Shown: piece after piece, positions 27,401 through 35,919 of the stretch
Position numbering within the stretch: the first letter of the stretch is position 1
Layout of the letters: each line of letters begins with the position of its first letter
Translations under genes and position numbers: made by a program
Origin: Pandoraea oxalativorans
Lineage (GTDB): Bacteria; Pseudomonadota; Gammaproteobacteria; Burkholderiales; Burkholderiaceae
DNA length: 64,000 bases
Reading direction: 5' to 3'
NCBI RefSeq assembly: GCF_000972785.3
Contig: NZ_CP011253.3
Coordinates: forward strand, 2,232,001 to 2,296,000
Notes under the pieces: model-generated
Database searches by the model: none
Seen by the model: the letters and a program-made list of their open reading frames with translations, nothing else
What the model was told of the DNA's origin: nothing

Positions 27401-28516
27401 AAGGTGATCGACGAGCACGGCCGTCAGCTCGGCATGGGACGCAATCTGGCGCAACTGCGAGCCGAACTCGGACAGCAGGCGCAGCGCACGTTTCAGCAAA
27501 TCGCAGCCAGGAGCGGCGCGACGCCCACGGGCAGCGTCGCCGCCGAGCCGCAAGCGGGCGGGGTGTCGAAGGGCGGGCAGGTGTCCGATGCGGGCAAGAC
27601 CGGCAAGGTCGGTGGCAAATCGCCGGTGCCAGGTGCTGCACCGGCCGCCGCCGTCGAACCCGGGCGCTACGACAATCTCACGACCTGGAGCTTCGGCGAG
27701 TTGCCGGAGATGCTGGAGATTCGTCGGGGCGGGCAGACGCTGTTCGGCTACCCGGCGCTGGTCGACCGTGGCGATCATTGCGATCTCGAAGTGTTCGACG
27801 ATCCGGACGAGGCACAACGCCAGCATCGCGCCGGGCTGCGACGTCTGTTCGCCATTCAGTTGCGCGAGCAGGTGAAGTATCTCGAGAAAAACATCCCCGG
27901 CTTGCAGCAGATGGCGATGCAGTACATGGGGCTCGGTACGCAGGAAGAACTGCGCGACCAGATCGTCGATCTGTCGCTCGAGCGGGCGTGCCTGCAACTG
28001 CCTTGGCCGGGCGATAACGCGTCGTTCGTCGCGCGCAAGGACGAAGGGCGGGGTCGTCTGACGTTGCTCGCCCAGGAAATCGCCCGGCTCGCGGGGCAGA
28101 TCCTTACCGAGTACGCCGCGCTCCAGAAGAAACTGACGCAGGCCAAGCCGTTCGCGCAAGCGCACGCCGATATGACAGCGCAGCTGCAACGTCTGATCGG
28201 CAAGCGTTTTCTCATCGACACGCCGTATGCACAGTTGGCGCACTTCCCGCGTTATCTGAAGGCGATGGCGGGGCGCATCGACAAGCTCAAGGCCGATCCG
28301 GCGCGCGACGCCCGCGCCATGAGCGAACTTGGGCCGCTGCTTCAGAACTGGCAACGGGCGACGTCGCAACGTCGTGACTCGCACGACGCGCGGCTCGACG
28401 AGTTCCGCTGGCTGCTCGAAGAGCTGCGGGTGTCGCTCTTCGCGCAGGAGTTGCGCACGCCCATGCCGGTGTCGGTCAAACGTCTGCACAAGGTCTGGGA
28501 GGCGTTGCAGCGCTAA
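24407..28516 (+). CDS. hrpA: ATP-dependent RNA helicase HrpA
   Basis: DEAH-box helicase, 1369 residues, full family length; HrpA acts in mRNA metabolism and rescue of stalled ribosomes. Basic low-complexity N-terminus (1-75), Walker A GETGSGKTTQLPK near 102-114, DEAHERSLN near 203-211, SATID, then helicase C with QAAANQRAGRCGRVADG, the HA2 and OB regions, and a long C-terminal DUF3418-type part. Inside this C-terminus, around 1030-1085, is an Ala/Gly/Lys-rich linker. ATG 24407. Confidence 0.95.
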   Translation: MASDERNRQSKPPKPKVTAPGQTRAQTTGTTQTHNPKNSGKTAGPRVSPPERAAREAERLAARQAAANRVPEIQFPEALPVSGRREEIARAIAGHQVVIVSGETGSGKTTQLPKICLELGRGLGAGGTGLIGHTQPRRIAASATARRIADELNTPLGEIVGFKVRFNDTLSNGASVKLMTDGILLAETQTDPLLRAYDTLIIDEAHERSLNIDFLLGYLKQLLPRRPDLKVIITSATIDADRFARHFGTGEGETLRPAPVIEVSGRLYPVEVRYRPIQDDARIANAEGREGSRASARDRERDLMDGIVDAVDELCREGSGDVLVFLPGEREIREAAESLRKHHPPHTEILPLFARLSAADQERVFKPSNARRIVLATNVAETSLTVPGIRYVVDAGTARVKRYSYRNKVEQLQIESISQAAANQRAGRCGRVADGICIRLYDETDFQSRARFTDPEILRSSLAAVILRMQSLRLAKVEEFPFIEPPPGRAIADGYQLLGELGAVDDTNQLTPLGRELARLPLDPRVGRMILAARDQQSLREVLIIASGLAVQDPRERPIEAQDAADNAHKKFADEKSEFLSWIKIWKWFEEAIAHKKSNRLLAQACRENFLSQLRLREWRDVHSQLLTVVREQGWRLNESEATYEQVHLALLAGLLGNIGCKADDDPHFLGAHGIKFHIWPGSSLVKKAGRWVMAGELVETSRLYARCIARIEPEWIERVGKHLVKTSLSDAHWEKKPAQVTAYERGTLYGLTIYARRRMNFGPRDPRRAREIFLRSALVEGEWETKLPFFAHNRKLIADIEQLEHKSRRQDVLVDDELIYAFYDAHVPADLYDGASFEHWYRETAKGSPRLLYLVRDDLMRHEAAGVTTDLFPKKTVIAGVEMALTYHFEPGSPRDGVTLAVPLYALNQVDARRCEWLVPGMLKEKAHLLMKSLPQKLRRHFVPLPEYAAGFLDRATFGQGALLDALMADARELTGVMLKSSDFKLEMLPAHLSMNFKVIDEHGRQLGMGRNLAQLRAELGQQAQRTFQQIAARSGATPTGSVAAEPQAGGVSKGGQVSDAGKTGKVGGKSPVPGAAPAAAVEPGRYDNLTTWSFGELPEMLEIRRGGQTLFGYPALVDRGDHCDLEVFDDPDEAQRQHRAGLRRLFAIQLREQVKYLEKNIPGLQQMAMQYMGLGTQEELRDQIVDLSLERACLQLPWPGDNASFVARKDEGRGRLTLLAQEIARLAGQILTEYAALQKKLTQAKPFAQAHADMTAQLQRLIGKRFLIDTPYAQLAHFPRYLKAMAGRIDKLKADPARDARAMSELGPLLQNWQRATSQRRDSHDARLDEFRWLLEELRVSLFAQELRTPMPVSVKRLHKVWEALQR

Positions 28517-28541
28517 GGGCGGTGTGACGAGTCGTTCGATG

Positions 28542-28573
28542 GCGTCCGGCAGTCTTGCCGGACGCTATTTTTG
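28542..28573 (+). terminator. Intrinsic terminator of hrpA
   Basis: Stem GCGTCCGGC/GCCGGACGC with AGTCTT loop followed by TATTTTTG, 25 bp past the hrpA stop. Confidence 0.85.
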
Positions 28574-28734
28574 TATCCGATTCGTCTCTGAGTTTTGCGG
28601 TAGTTTGCGTTGTGTCATGAAGTGTTGGAATTGTGTTTCGTCTGATCAAAAAAGTCCGCAGGATGCGGGTTGGCAGAGCGTTCCCGGCCTACAATAGCGG
28701 GACTTTTTCCGAGCGATTTTCGAGAGACTCCGTA

Positions 28735-29730
28735 ATGCGCAAACTTCTGATCGCCGCCAGTCTGGCGGCTTCCTTCGGTCTGGCGGCGCTGGTCGGCCCC
28801 GTGCGGGCTGCAACGCCGACGCCCGACAGCGTCGTGGTCGTGCTCAATTCGGCCGACGCGAGCGTCAGCCTGATCGACAAGGCCACGCAGAAGGTCATTC
28901 AGACGTTTCCGGTCGGCAAAGAGCCGCATCACCTGATGGCCACGCCGGACAACCAGTCGCTCATCGTCGCCAACTCGGTTGGCAACAATCTCGTCTTCCT
29001 CGATCCGAAGACGGGGCAGATTCAGCGCAAGATCGAGAACATCGAAGATCCGTATCAGATCGGCTTCTCGCCGGACAAGAAGTGGTTCGTGGCGAACGCG
29101 TTGCGTCTGGACCGCGTGGACGTCTATCGCTTCGACGGCAAGAACCTGAGCGTGGCGCAGCGCATTCCCATCAAGAAGATGCCGAGCCACCTGGTGTTCA
29201 CGCAGGACAGCAAGCTCGTCTTCATTTCGTTGCAGGAATCGAACGAAGTCGCCGCCATCGATCTGGCGACCCAGAAGGTGATCTGGAAGATGAAGGTCGG
29301 CGACAGTCCGGCCGGTGTGTGGCTCACGCCGAACGACAAGTACCTGCTCGTTGGCATGACCGGTGCGGACTACGCCGCCGTGGTCGACTGGCGCAACCAG
29401 AAGGTCGTGAAGACGATTCCGACGGGCAAGGGCGCGCACAACTTCCGGTCGCTCGCCGACGGCAAGCACGTGCTGATCTCGAACCGCGTGTCGAGCACGA
29501 TCAGCATCATCGATCAGGACGCGCTGACCAACGTCGGCAACATCACCGGGCTGCTGCCGGGACCGGACGACATGGAACTGACCGCCGACAAGAAGCAACT
29601 GTGGGTGACGTTCCGCTGGGCGCGCAAGGTCGGCATCATCGATCTGGCGTCGCGCAAGCTGATCAACACCATTCCGGTCGGTCGCTCCCCTCACGGGATC
29701 TATTTCTACGACCGCGCGCCGGTGCTGTAA
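28735..29730 (+). CDS. Periplasmic YVTN-type beta-propeller protein
   Basis: 331 residues from ATG 28735. Signal peptide at about 1-26 (MRKLLIAASLAASFGLAAL, cleavage after VRA). The rest is six to seven repeats of the YVTN/NHL style: SVSLIDKATQKVIQTFPVG, KEPHHLMATPDNQ, NLVFLDPKTG, AAIDLATQKVIWKMKVG, and a C-terminal KVGIIDLASRKLINTIPVG. Such seven-bladed propellers bind proteins or small molecules; no enzymatic residues recognised and no heme motif seen. The longer frame upstream (from 28633) lacks family-like sequence. Confidence 0.85.
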   Translation: MRKLLIAASLAASFGLAALVGPVRAATPTPDSVVVVLNSADASVSLIDKATQKVIQTFPVGKEPHHLMATPDNQSLIVANSVGNNLVFLDPKTGQIQRKIENIEDPYQIGFSPDKKWFVANALRLDRVDVYRFDGKNLSVAQRIPIKKMPSHLVFTQDSKLVFISLQESNEVAAIDLATQKVIWKMKVGDSPAGVWLTPNDKYLLVGMTGADYAAVVDWRNQKVVKTIPTGKGAHNFRSLADGKHVLISNRVSSTISIIDQDALTNVGNITGLLPGPDDMELTADKKQLWVTFRWARKVGIIDLASRKLINTIPVGRSPHGIYFYDRAPVL

Positions 29731-29805
29731 CATCGAGGCCTTACTTTCCAAGGCCTGACCGTCCGGGCGTCGCGCAGACACCCGGACCGGTCGTACCGCA
29801 CCTGC

Positions 29806-30732
29806 ATGAACGATATACTTCGCGCGCTTGGCCGCGCGCTCGTGAGTCTGCTGCATCCCCGCATGCTGTGGCTCACCGCAATGCCCTTCATCGTCTCCGG
29901 TCTTCTCTGGGGCGCTGTGATCTGGTTCGGATGGGAACCGTTCACCGATTTCCTTCGCGTCTGGCTCGAACAGTGGGAATTCACGCAGTGGATTTACCGG
30001 TTTTTCGGCTATTTCGGCGTCGACAGCGTGCGCATGGCGCTCGCACCGTTCATTCTCGTGGCGCTGCTCGTCCCGCTGATTGTCGTCACCGCATTGCTGC
30101 TCATTGCGGGGTGGTCGATGCCCGCGGTGTTACGCCATCTCTCGCGGCGGCATTTCATTCATCTCGAGGCGCGTCAGGGCGGCTCGTTCTGGGGCAGCCT
30201 CGGGCAATCGCTCGGCGCGACGCTCGTGTTTCTGATTGCGGCCCTCGTTACGCTGCCGCTGTGGCTCGTGCCGCCGTTCTTCGCCATCGTGCCGCCACTG
30301 CTGTGGGGCTGGCTGACGTACCGCGTGATGACGTACGACGCGCTGGCGTATCACGCGAGTCCGGAGGAGCGCCGTCGACTGGTTCGCGAGAAGCGGCTGC
30401 CATTGCTTGTGATCGGGGTGGCGACCGGATTGCTCGGCTCGTTGCCGACCCTGCTGTGGGTCTCGTCCGTCGTCATGATCGTGCTGTTCCCGGTCATTGC
30501 GCTGCTCGCGATCTGGCTGTACGTGGTGATCTTCGTGTTCTCCGCGCTGTGGTTCGCCCACTATTGCCTGCGCGCGCTGTCGCGCATGCGCGCCGAGGAC
30601 GCGCATCGGGAGCCGACCTTCGCCGCGACGGTGCTGCCCGAGGCGGGTGTGCCGCAGCCGGAGAGCGAGGATTTGCCGCCGCTGCTGCCGGGGCCCTCCG
30701 AGTCGTCGGGTTCGCCGAACGGTTCTCCCTGA
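29806..30732 (+). CDS. EI24/CysZ-like integral membrane protein
   Basis: 308 residues with six or more hydrophobic segments (for example MLWLTAMPFIVSGLLWGAVI near 20-40, LAPFILVALLVPLIVVTALL near 80-100, and a last pair near 205-260) and a Pro/Ser/Glu-rich cytosolic tail. Resembles the EI24 family that includes the sulfate channel CysZ, but no cysteine-biosynthesis gene is near, so substrate is not assigned. Same strand as its neighbours, 75 bp after the propeller gene. Confidence 0.8.
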   Translation: MNDILRALGRALVSLLHPRMLWLTAMPFIVSGLLWGAVIWFGWEPFTDFLRVWLEQWEFTQWIYRFFGYFGVDSVRMALAPFILVALLVPLIVVTALLLIAGWSMPAVLRHLSRRHFIHLEARQGGSFWGSLGQSLGATLVFLIAALVTLPLWLVPPFFAIVPPLLWGWLTYRVMTYDALAYHASPEERRRLVREKRLPLLVIGVATGLLGSLPTLLWVSSVVMIVLFPVIALLAIWLYVVIFVFSALWFAHYCLRALSRMRAEDAHREPTFAATVLPEAGVPQPESEDLPPLLPGPSESSGSPNGSP

Positions 30733-30837
30733 AAGTGGCACAATCGTCACACTGCGCGCTGCCGCCGGGCAGCGCCGCAATATCACCCGGGGCACCCGGG
30801 GCGCCCACGGTCTGACGACAAGAGAAAAGGAAGCATC

Positions 30838-31677
30838 ATGGCGGTCGGCATCATCATCATCGGCGACGAGATTCTCTCGGGACGCCGTCACGACAAGCAT
30901 CTGCCCAAGTTCATCGAATTGCTTGCCGAGCGCGGCATGCAGCTCGGCTGGGCGGAGTATGTGGGCGACGATCCGGCGCGTATCACCGCCACGCTGCGCC
31001 GTACGTTCGCGAGCGACGACATCGTCTTCGTGACGGGCGGCATCGGCGCCACGCCGGACGATCACACGCGCCAATGCGCCGCGGCGGCGCTCAATGTGCC
31101 GCTGGTGCTCACGCCGGAAGCCGAGGCGCTGATCATGGAGCGCATCGCCGACACGAGCCCGGACGGCCGCGCAGACATGACGCAGGCCGACAATCGCCAT
31201 CGTCTGAAGATGGGCGAATTTCCGGTCGGCGCGCGCGTGCTGCCCAATCCGTATAACAAGATTCCGGGGTTCTCCGTCGAGCAACACCACTTCATGCCCG
31301 GGTTTCCGGTGATGGCGTGGCCGATGATGGCATGGGCGCTCGACACGTACTACGCTGATCTGCATCATCTGACGAAACACACCGAGCGTTCGGTGCTGGT
31401 CTTCGGTCTGGCCGAATCGACGCTCACGCCGCTCATGGAAGCCATCGAGGCCGAGTACGACGGCATCAAGGTGTTCAGCCTGCCGAGCGTGGGCGATGCC
31501 GAGCGCGGCGCGGTCTATGCGCGTCGCCACATCGATCTCGGGGTGAAGGGCGATCCGTCGCTGGTCGGTGCGGCTTTCGAGCGTCTGATCGCCGGCGTGG
31601 AGGCGCTCGGTGGCGAGATCGTCCACCCCGCCGAGGCAGTGGCGTTGCCGGAGGGCACGGTGCCGCCAGCAGAGTGA
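30838..31677 (+). CDS. Molybdopterin-binding-domain protein (CinA N-terminal type)
   Basis: 279 residues with a MoCF_biosynth fold: IIIIGDEILSGRRHDKH (9-25) and FVTGGIGATPDDHT (near 64-77) are the nucleotide/phosphate-binding loops seen in CinA and MoaB/MogA. Lacks the C-terminal amidohydrolase half of CinA. AAGGA 8 bp before ATG 30838. A molybdenum-cofactor or nucleotide pyrophosphatase role is possible; nothing nearby decides between them. Confidence 0.85.
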   Translation: MAVGIIIIGDEILSGRRHDKHLPKFIELLAERGMQLGWAEYVGDDPARITATLRRTFASDDIVFVTGGIGATPDDHTRQCAAAALNVPLVLTPEAEALIMERIADTSPDGRADMTQADNRHRLKMGEFPVGARVLPNPYNKIPGFSVEQHHFMPGFPVMAWPMMAWALDTYYADLHHLTKHTERSVLVFGLAESTLTPLMEAIEAEYDGIKVFSLPSVGDAERGAVYARRHIDLGVKGDPSLVGAAFERLIAGVEALGGEIVHPAEAVALPEGTVPPAE

Positions 31678-31730
31678 TGGCGTGCGCTGAGGCCGTCTGA
31701 CCGACGTAGGAAAAGCGTCTCATAAACGCC

Positions 31731-31766
31731 AAAACGGCGCTTGCCTTCGCGGGCAAGCGCCGTTTT
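31731..31766. terminator. Bidirectional intrinsic terminator
   Basis: 15-bp perfect stem AAAACGGCGCTTGCC with a 6-nt loop, A- and T-rich on both ends. Separates the convergent genes ending at 31677 and 31848. Confidence 0.9.
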
Positions 31767-31847
31767 CGTTTGCGGGGTGTCGCGACGGGAAGGGGCAGGC
31801 GCGGAAGCTGCGCGGTCCGTCGCGTGACCTGACGCCCGGCGCTCGCG

Positions 31848-32864
31848 TCAGAATCCGGCGAGCACCAGCTTGCCGATGGTGCGTCCGCCTTCGAGTTGCG
31901 CGTGGGCGCGACGCAGATTCGTGGCGTTGATCGGGCCAATGACCTGACCGACCGTCGTGCGCAGCGTGCCTGCGTCCACCAGACGGGCCACTTCGGTCAG
32001 CAGCTTGTGCTGCGCAATCATGTCCGGCGTCTCGTACATGGCGCGCGTGAACATGAACTCCCAGACGAACGTGGCGCTCTTGCTCTTGAGCAAACCGATT
32101 TCCAGCGGCCCGGCGTTCTCCACAATCGAGCAGATCTTTCCTTGCGGTGCGACGGCTTCGGCCATCGCCGGGAAGTGCGTGTCGGTGTCGTTCAGGCACA
32201 GTACGAACTCGACTTGCGGCAGGCCGATCGCTTTGAGCTGCGTCGGCATGTCCTGATAGTGGTCGATGACGTGTTGCGCGCCGAGCTGACGGCACCAGTC
32301 AGCCGACTCCGGACGCGAGGCCGTGGCGACGACGGTGAGCTTGGCCAGACGTCGCGCGAGCTGAATCGCGATGGACCCCACGCCGCCTGCGCCGCCGACG
32401 ATCAGGATCGACTTGCCTTCATCGCCGCCATCGGGGGCCACGCCGAGGCGGTCGAACAGGGCTTCCCACGCCGTGATCGTCGTGAGCGGCAGGGCAGCGG
32501 CGTTCGCGAAGTCAAGCGACACGGGCATATGGCCGGTGATCCGTTCGTCCACCAGATGGAACTCGCTGTTCGCACCGGGGCGCGTGATGCTACCCGCGTA
32601 GTACACGGGGTCGCCCACCTTGAAGAGCGTGACGTCGGGGCCGACGGCCGCGACGGTGCCTGCGGCGTCCCAGCCGAGCACGCGCGGACTTGCTTCGACC
32701 TTGTCCTTCGGGGCGCGCACCTTGGTGTCGACCGGATTCACGGAAATAGCTTCGACTTTGATCAGCAGATCGCGCCCGGCCGGGGTCGGCGTGGGCAGTT
32801 CAACGTCTTCGAGCGACTTCGGGTCGTCGATCGGCAGATATCGGGTCAGTGCAATGGCTTTCAT
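31848..32864 (-). CDS. Zinc-type alcohol dehydrogenase-like / quinone oxidoreductase
   Basis: 338-residue medium-chain dehydrogenase with a GroES-like N-terminus and Rossmann domain (SILIVGGAGGVGSIAIQLA near 155-173). Resembles the NADPH-dependent zinc-binding alcohol dehydrogenase family 1. The usual catalytic zinc Cys and structural zinc Cys cluster are not seen, which points to quinone-reductase-like chemistry. ATG 32864 follows AGGAG at a spacing of 7. Divergent from a LysR regulator (140 bp between starts) that probably controls it. Confidence 0.9.
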   Translation of the reverse strand: MKAIALTRYLPIDDPKSLEDVELPTPTPAGRDLLIKVEAISVNPVDTKVRAPKDKVEASPRVLGWDAAGTVAAVGPDVTLFKVGDPVYYAGSITRPGANSEFHLVDERITGHMPVSLDFANAAALPLTTITAWEALFDRLGVAPDGGDEGKSILIVGGAGGVGSIAIQLARRLAKLTVVATASRPESADWCRQLGAQHVIDHYQDMPTQLKAIGLPQVEFVLCLNDTDTHFPAMAEAVAPQGKICSIVENAGPLEIGLLKSKSATFVWEFMFTRAMYETPDMIAQHKLLTEVARLVDAGTLRTTVGQVIGPINATNLRRAHAQLEGGRTIGKLVLAGF

Positions 32865-33004
32865 CGTTTTCTCCTGAAAGTGGGGTGCAACGCCTGCGTG
32901 GGGTGTTTTGGCGGCGCACCGGATGCGATAGCGAAAGACTACGGCTAGTCGATTGCTTTGATAATTCGGATAATGCGGAAAAGATTTTTTGGGAAATCCA
33001 TCAA

Positions 33005-33937
33005 ATGGCATTGGACCTCGATACCGTAGCGTTGTTCGTTCGGGTCGCCGCGCTGGGCAATGTGTCGGCGGCGGGGCGCGAGCGGGGGCTGTCCCCGGCG
33101 ACGGCAAGCACACGGCTCGTGCAACTCGAAGGCGTGCTGGGGGCCCGGCTGTTGCACCGTACGACACGGCGCGTGGCGTTGACGCAGGAGGGAGAGGTGT
33201 TCCTCACGCAGGCGCAGACGTTGCTCGCGGCGGAGGCGCAGGCGCTGGCGAGCGTCGGGCAGGGGTTCGCCGCGCCGCAGGGCCTGTTGCGGGTGTCGTG
33301 TTCGTCGTCGTTCGCACGTCAGCATATTTCGCCCACATTGCCCGAGTTTCTCGCCCGCTATCCCGGTATTTCGCTGGATTTCCGGTTGACGGACCGTGTC
33401 GTCGATCTGCTGGAAGAGGGCGTCGACATGGCGATTCGGGTCGGGGCATTGCGCGATTCCACCCTGATCGCCCGGAAGCTCGCGGCCAATCGGCGCACGC
33501 TGTGTGCGTCGCCCGCGTATCTCGCGGCGCATGGCGCGCCGAAGCATCCCGGCGATCTCGCGCAGCATGAGTGCCTGACGCTCGGCGACCAGCGCGACTG
33601 GCGCTTTGTGACCCCGGGCGGCCCGATGAGCGTGCGCGTATCCGGGCGACTGGTGTCGGATAACGGTGAGGTGCTGCGTGACGCGGTGCTGGCGGGGTTA
33701 GGCATTGCGCTGAAGTCGACGTGGGACGTCGCGGCTTACTTGCAGCGGGGAGAACTCGTGCCGGTATTACCGGCGTATCCGCTCGCGGAGGAGGTCGCCA
33801 TCTGGGCCGTCTATCCGAGCCGGGTGTTCGTGCCGCCCAAGACGCAGGCGATGATCGAGTTTCTGCAGGCGCGCTTCGGCCCGGTGCCGTACTGGGAGGC
33901 GCAGTGGCCGACGAAAGCCGTCGGGCGCGACGAATAG
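33005..33937 (+). CDS. LysR-family transcriptional regulator
   Basis: 310 residues from ATG 33005, which gives the normal DLDTVALFVRVAALGNVSAA start. HTH at about 5-60 (SPATASTRLVQLEGVLGARLLHR), effector domain after 90. Resembles CrgA/DmlR-type members that govern an adjacent oxidoreductase. The divergent position beside the oxidoreductase supports that target. Confidence 0.92.
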   Translation: MALDLDTVALFVRVAALGNVSAAGRERGLSPATASTRLVQLEGVLGARLLHRTTRRVALTQEGEVFLTQAQTLLAAEAQALASVGQGFAAPQGLLRVSCSSSFARQHISPTLPEFLARYPGISLDFRLTDRVVDLLEEGVDMAIRVGALRDSTLIARKLAANRRTLCASPAYLAAHGAPKHPGDLAQHECLTLGDQRDWRFVTPGGPMSVRVSGRLVSDNGEVLRDAVLAGLGIALKSTWDVAAYLQRGELVPVLPAYPLAEEVAIWAVYPSRVFVPPKTQAMIEFLQARFGPVPYWEAQWPTKAVGRDE

Positions 33938-34074
33938 GACGCGTCAGGAGGCTCGGCGCAACGTTGGCCCGGAACGCTGTGCGGCGCGGGTAACAGCGAG
34001 AGGGCGCACGAGCCAGTGAACGAGTGAGCGAAAGCGGGAAAGTGCGAGCGGCGTTCAGGGCTGCACGTACTTGC

Positions 34075-34509
34075 TCAATGCAGACGGTGCTTCCTCGGCA
34101 ACTGCGAGCCGGTGTCCTCGTGGCCGATGGCCGGGCTGGCGTGATGCAGCACCAGACGCCAGCCGTCGGCTTCTTTCAGATAGACGTTCGTGGCGAGCAC
34201 GAAAGCGAAGCGCGCTTCCGGCTGCCGCTCGACCTGAATCTGCTCAAGGACATTGTGAACGGCGCACAACGGGTTGTGGGCTACTTGAAGTTGATTCGCG
34301 ATGACCTGCATGCCGCCCTTGGCGAGGACCTCATGCCAGCTCGCTCTGACCGCCGCCGGGCCGACGTGCCGTGGCCCCGCAGGGTGAATGCATACCACTT
34401 CCTCGTCTTCGGACCAGACCTCCATCAGCAAGTCCGTATCACCGGCGCGCAGCGCTTCGTAGAAGGCGTGTTCGGCGTCTTCCGGACTCAGAAATATGGC
34501 AGCGGGCAT
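34075..34509 (-). CDS. SnoaL-like / NTF2-fold protein
   Basis: 144 residues from ATG 34509, with GGAGGA at a spacing of 7. Pattern of the DUF4440/SgcJ group: AEHAFYEALRAGDTDLLMEVW, EVVCIHPAGPRHVGPAAVRASW, NVYLKEADGWRLVLHHAS. These alpha+beta cone proteins are often small-molecule binding or isomerase-like; no catalytic assignment is possible. Stands alone. Confidence 0.85.
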   Translation of the reverse strand: MPAAIFLSPEDAEHAFYEALRAGDTDLLMEVWSEDEEVVCIHPAGPRHVGPAAVRASWHEVLAKGGMQVIANQLQVAHNPLCAVHNVLEQIQVERQPEARFAFVLATNVYLKEADGWRLVLHHASPAIGHEDTGSQLPRKHRLH

Positions 34510-34828
34510 AACGGCGTCCTCCGTCGGAGACAAACGCGTGTCGCATGCGTGTCGTAAGCGTGGTCGCCCTCGACCCACAGTCGGGGCGGCGAACGCGCCG
34601 ATTATGGAGCGTTTGCCGAGGCTTGTCGAACATCGGTCCTTTTGATCTGGCGCAAAGCGCCGGGATGGTCAGGCCGTTAGCGTATCGGTAACGGGTTAGT
34701 CGCGGATTGGCGACTGATCGGCAACGCGAGAGAGTCGCGGTGGGCAGCGGCAGGGTTCTGTGGGGAAGTGCGAGCGAGTCGGCGCGGGGGCGTGTGAGCG
34801 GGGGCGCTCCGCGCCCCCGGCAGCCGCA
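34510..34828. other. Intergenic region between the SnoaL-like gene and fnr
   Basis: About 320 bp without a gene. A GGGGGCGC/GCGCCCCC hairpin with a 3-nt loop at 34800-34818, about 10 bp past the fnr stop, could end fnr transcription although it has no T-run. Nothing else recognised. Confidence 0.5.
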
Positions 34829-35581
34829 TCAGCAGTGATGCACGCCGACGCCGGCGAGTTCGCGCAGGGCAACACCGTCTATGATCTTGACGTGGCGTTG
34901 ACGGATTTCGATCATCCCATTCTGTGCGAAACGCGAGAACAGGCGGCTGACCGTCTCCAGTTTGAGGCCCAGGAAGCTGCCGATTTCCTCACGGCTCATG
35001 CGCAGCACGAACTCGTTGGCAGCGTAACCCCGCGCAGACAGGCGCTCGGAGAGATTGAGCAGGAAGACGGCCAGGCGCTCCTCGGCGCGCATCGTCCCCA
35101 GGGCGAGCAGTTGCTGGTGCTCGTTGCGGATTTCCTGGCTCATCAGACGATGCAACTGGCGTTGCAACGACGGTACCTGACGCGAAAGCGTCTCAAGCTC
35201 GCCGAAGCGCGCGATGCACAGTTCGCTGTCTTCGAGCGCCACGGCGGTGCTCGGGTGATGGTTGTCGGCCACGGCATCGAGGCCGATCAGCTCACCCTGA
35301 AGGTGGAAGCCGACGACCTGCTCACGGCCGTCGGGGGCGGTGACGCAGCTTTTGAGCGACCCGAAACGAATGCCGTAGACGGCGGTGAGGTCATCGTTGG
35401 CGTGATAGAGCACTTCGCCCTTCTTGAGGCGGCGGCGTTCGCTCACGAGTGCGTCCAGTCGTTCCAGCTCCGGCTCAGGGATGCCGACGGGCAGGCAGAA
35501 CTGCCCCAGCGAGCACGTGGAACAACGAGGCTGGGCAACCGGAATGGGGTTGCCGGGAGTGCGACCGATGTCGGTGGTCAT
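34829..35581 (-). CDS. fnr: Fnr-type oxygen-responsive transcription factor
   Basis: 250-residue Crp/Fnr regulator that switches genes for low-oxygen respiration. Iron-sulfur ligands match E. coli Fnr: C20, C23 and C29 in RCSTCSLGQFC, plus the central Cys in DSELCIARF. Cyclic-nucleotide-like beta roll in the middle and the HTH SREEIGSFLGLKLETVSRLF near 195-215, whose E-x-x-S-R recognition helix predicts binding to TTGAT-N4-ATCAA sites. ATG at 35581; I do not see an obvious Fnr box just upstream. Confidence 0.95.
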   Translation of the reverse strand: MTTDIGRTPGNPIPVAQPRCSTCSLGQFCLPVGIPEPELERLDALVSERRRLKKGEVLYHANDDLTAVYGIRFGSLKSCVTAPDGREQVVGFHLQGELIGLDAVADNHHPSTAVALEDSELCIARFGELETLSRQVPSLQRQLHRLMSQEIRNEHQQLLALGTMRAEERLAVFLLNLSERLSARGYAANEFVLRMSREEIGSFLGLKLETVSRLFSRFAQNGMIEIRQRHVKIIDGVALRELAGVGVHHC

Positions 35582-35919
35582 GGAGGCCCCTGAAGTTATT
35601 TTGCGAGTTTACCATGAGGCGTCGACCCGTCGTTTCGGCGCTCGGCACGCCAAGGTTTGTGACGACGCTTTACGGGCGTGGATGTTTCAGTAATAATTGC
35701 GCACATACCGGACGTCCGTCTTGCCGCACTATCGGCTTGGGCGTTTTCCCGGCAGGTCGTTTCGAAGCATTCTGGTCGCGCCGCCGTCACTACGACCGAA
35801 CACAATAGGGCGCGCGCTTATGCGAAACGGTAGTCTTCCATCGACGACCGTTTTCTGGTTCCAAGCATCCATTTATTCCTGATACCGGGTTGCCAAGCCC
35901 CCGGTCTGCTTAGTCGCAC
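35582..35919. other. fnr/scpB divergent intergenic region
   Basis: 338 bp without a gene. A possible rightward promoter for scpB is TTTACG (35669-35674), 16 bp, TAATAA (35691-35696), leaving a leader of over 200 nt. No terminator or operator recognised. Confidence 0.4.

Noticed and set aside
24356..28489. 1377-codon open frame antisense to hrpA
   Set aside because: Same mirror effect of GC-rich codons; no start signal or domain.
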